From Propionibacteriales bacterium (lineage in GTDB: Bacteria; Actinomycetota; Actinomycetes; Propionibacteriales; Propionibacteriaceae): a stretch of 6,456 bases of DNA. How positions within the stretch are numbered: position 1 is the first letter of the stretch; every line of letters begins with the position of its first letter. The stretch spans positions 1 through 6,456 of the forward strand of contig JADGPB010000143.1 of the NCBI GenBank assembly GCA_017882655.1, read 5' to 3'. Position numbers and translations under genes: made by a program. Shown here piece after piece: positions 5,929 to 6,456 of the stretch. The notes below the pieces were generated by a model. The model was not told the origin of the DNA and made no database searches. It worked only from the letters and a program-made list of their open reading frames with translations.

Positions 5929-6456
5929 ATGGTTGATGGCAACGCGTCGATGACAGGCAGGACCGTACTCATCACAGGTGGCACGGGCGGAATCGGCAGG
6001 GCCACCGCCGTCGGGCTCGCGGCGCTCGGTGCTCGCATAGCCATCACGGGCCGCAGCATCGGGCGCGCCGAGGCCGCGGCAGCCAACATCCGCGGCGCGA
6101 CGGGCAATCCGGATGTGGACGCGTTTGGCGCCGATCTGTCATCACAGTCTGAGGTGCGCCGCCTTGCCTCGGAGGTGCTCGACGCCTACCCGCGCCTCGA
6201 CGTGCTGGTCAACAACGTCGGTGGCTACTGGGCCACCCGCCACATCACGGCCGACGGGCTCGAGCACACCTTCGCCGTGAACCACCTGGCCGCGTTCCTC
6301 CTCACCAACTTGCTGCTGGATCGGCTGAAGGCCAGTGCCCCGGCGCGGGTCGTAACCGTGTCGTCCAATGCCCAGTCGCTGGGCGCGATCGACTTCGAAG
6401 ACCTACAGGGCGAGCGCCGGTACTCCGGGCAGGATGCCTACAACCAGTCGAAGCTA
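5929..6456 (+). CDS. Short-chain dehydrogenase/reductase (SDR), 3' end cut by the window
   Basis: The first 176 residues of a classical SDR; the window stops one residue after the catalytic lysine. The cofactor motif TGGTGGIG (16-23) matches TGxxxGxG. D69 of GADL is the usual adenine-contacting residue, and NNVG (95-98) replaces the common NNAG. N118 in AVNHLAAF fits the catalytic-tetrad asparagine, S145/S146 of VTVSSN gives the catalytic serine, and YNQSK (171-175) supplies tyrosine and lysine. All catalytic positions appear intact. Arginines at 24 and 42 favour NADP(H) over NAD(H), which is inference. The style (ADGLEHTFAVNHLAAFLLTNLLLDRL) recalls retinol-dehydrogenase/WW-oxidoreductase-like SDRs of 270-300 aa; the substrate is unknown. 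GAGGAG at 5917-5922, six nt before the ATG, supports the start. The hairpin just upstream may separate its expression from the membrane protein genes. Confidence 0.93.
   Translation, partial: MVDGNASMTGRTVLITGGTGGIGRATAVGLAALGARIAITGRSIGRAEAAAANIRGATGNPDVDAFGADLSSQSEVRRLASEVLDAYPRLDVLVNNVGGYWATRHITADGLEHTFAVNHLAAFLLTNLLLDRLKASAPARVVTVSSNAQSLGAIDFEDLQGERRYSGQDAYNQSKL

Noticed and set aside
1..6456. CRISPR array, tRNA, rRNA, insertion sequence or attachment site
   Set aside because: No regularly spaced repeats, tRNA-like cloverleaf, rRNA stretch, transposase motif or terminal inverted repeats were seen when reading both strands.

Overview
The window is GC-rich, and its coding frames prefer G or C at third codon positions. 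There are strong AGGAG-type ribosome binding sites 6-7 nt before most starts. A large STAND-type LuxR regulator, a zinc-free MDR reductase, a DUF4386-like membrane protein and an SDR together suggest a soil- or water-dwelling Actinomycetota or Chloroflexota genome. This assignment is inference; no phylogenetic marker gene is present.

Layout. Positions 1-733 hold no convincing intact gene. They contain a possible gene tail at the extreme left, a patch with coding-like third-position bias near 409-565, a TACAAT hexamer at 626-631, and the ribosome binding site of the next gene. Positions 734-3049 (+) encode a 771-aa regulator with an N-terminal NB-ARC/AAA-like ATPase, a long helical middle and a C-terminal LuxR helix-turn-helix. 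Converging on it is a small minus-strand gene (3316-2942) whose predicted product starts [10 protein letters not shown] and looks like a small ferredoxin-fold protein. Its last 35 codons run antisense through the DNA-binding domain of the regulator. Positions 3317-3514 are a divergent intergenic region with a repeated CCGGTACGT, a ten-base palindrome and a plausible promoter.

Four plus-strand genes follow: a zinc-independent quinone oxidoreductase-type MDR enzyme (3515-4516), a six-helix DUF4386-like membrane protein (4614-5336), a 138-aa three-helix membrane protein of unknown function (5432-5848), and the first 176 residues of a short-chain dehydrogenase/reductase (5929 to the window end). 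The gaps between them are 80-97 nt and each gene has its own strong ribosome binding site. A perfect 12-bp hairpin lies before the SDR.

How they work together is inference. The regulator may sense a ligand or stress through its ATPase/helical platform and control the divergent promoters, with two NAD(P)H-dependent oxidoreductases and two membrane proteins as possible targets. The families are all common, and nothing in the window clearly amounts to a new molecular system. The points most worth a second look are the convergent overlap and the repeat-bearing leaders.
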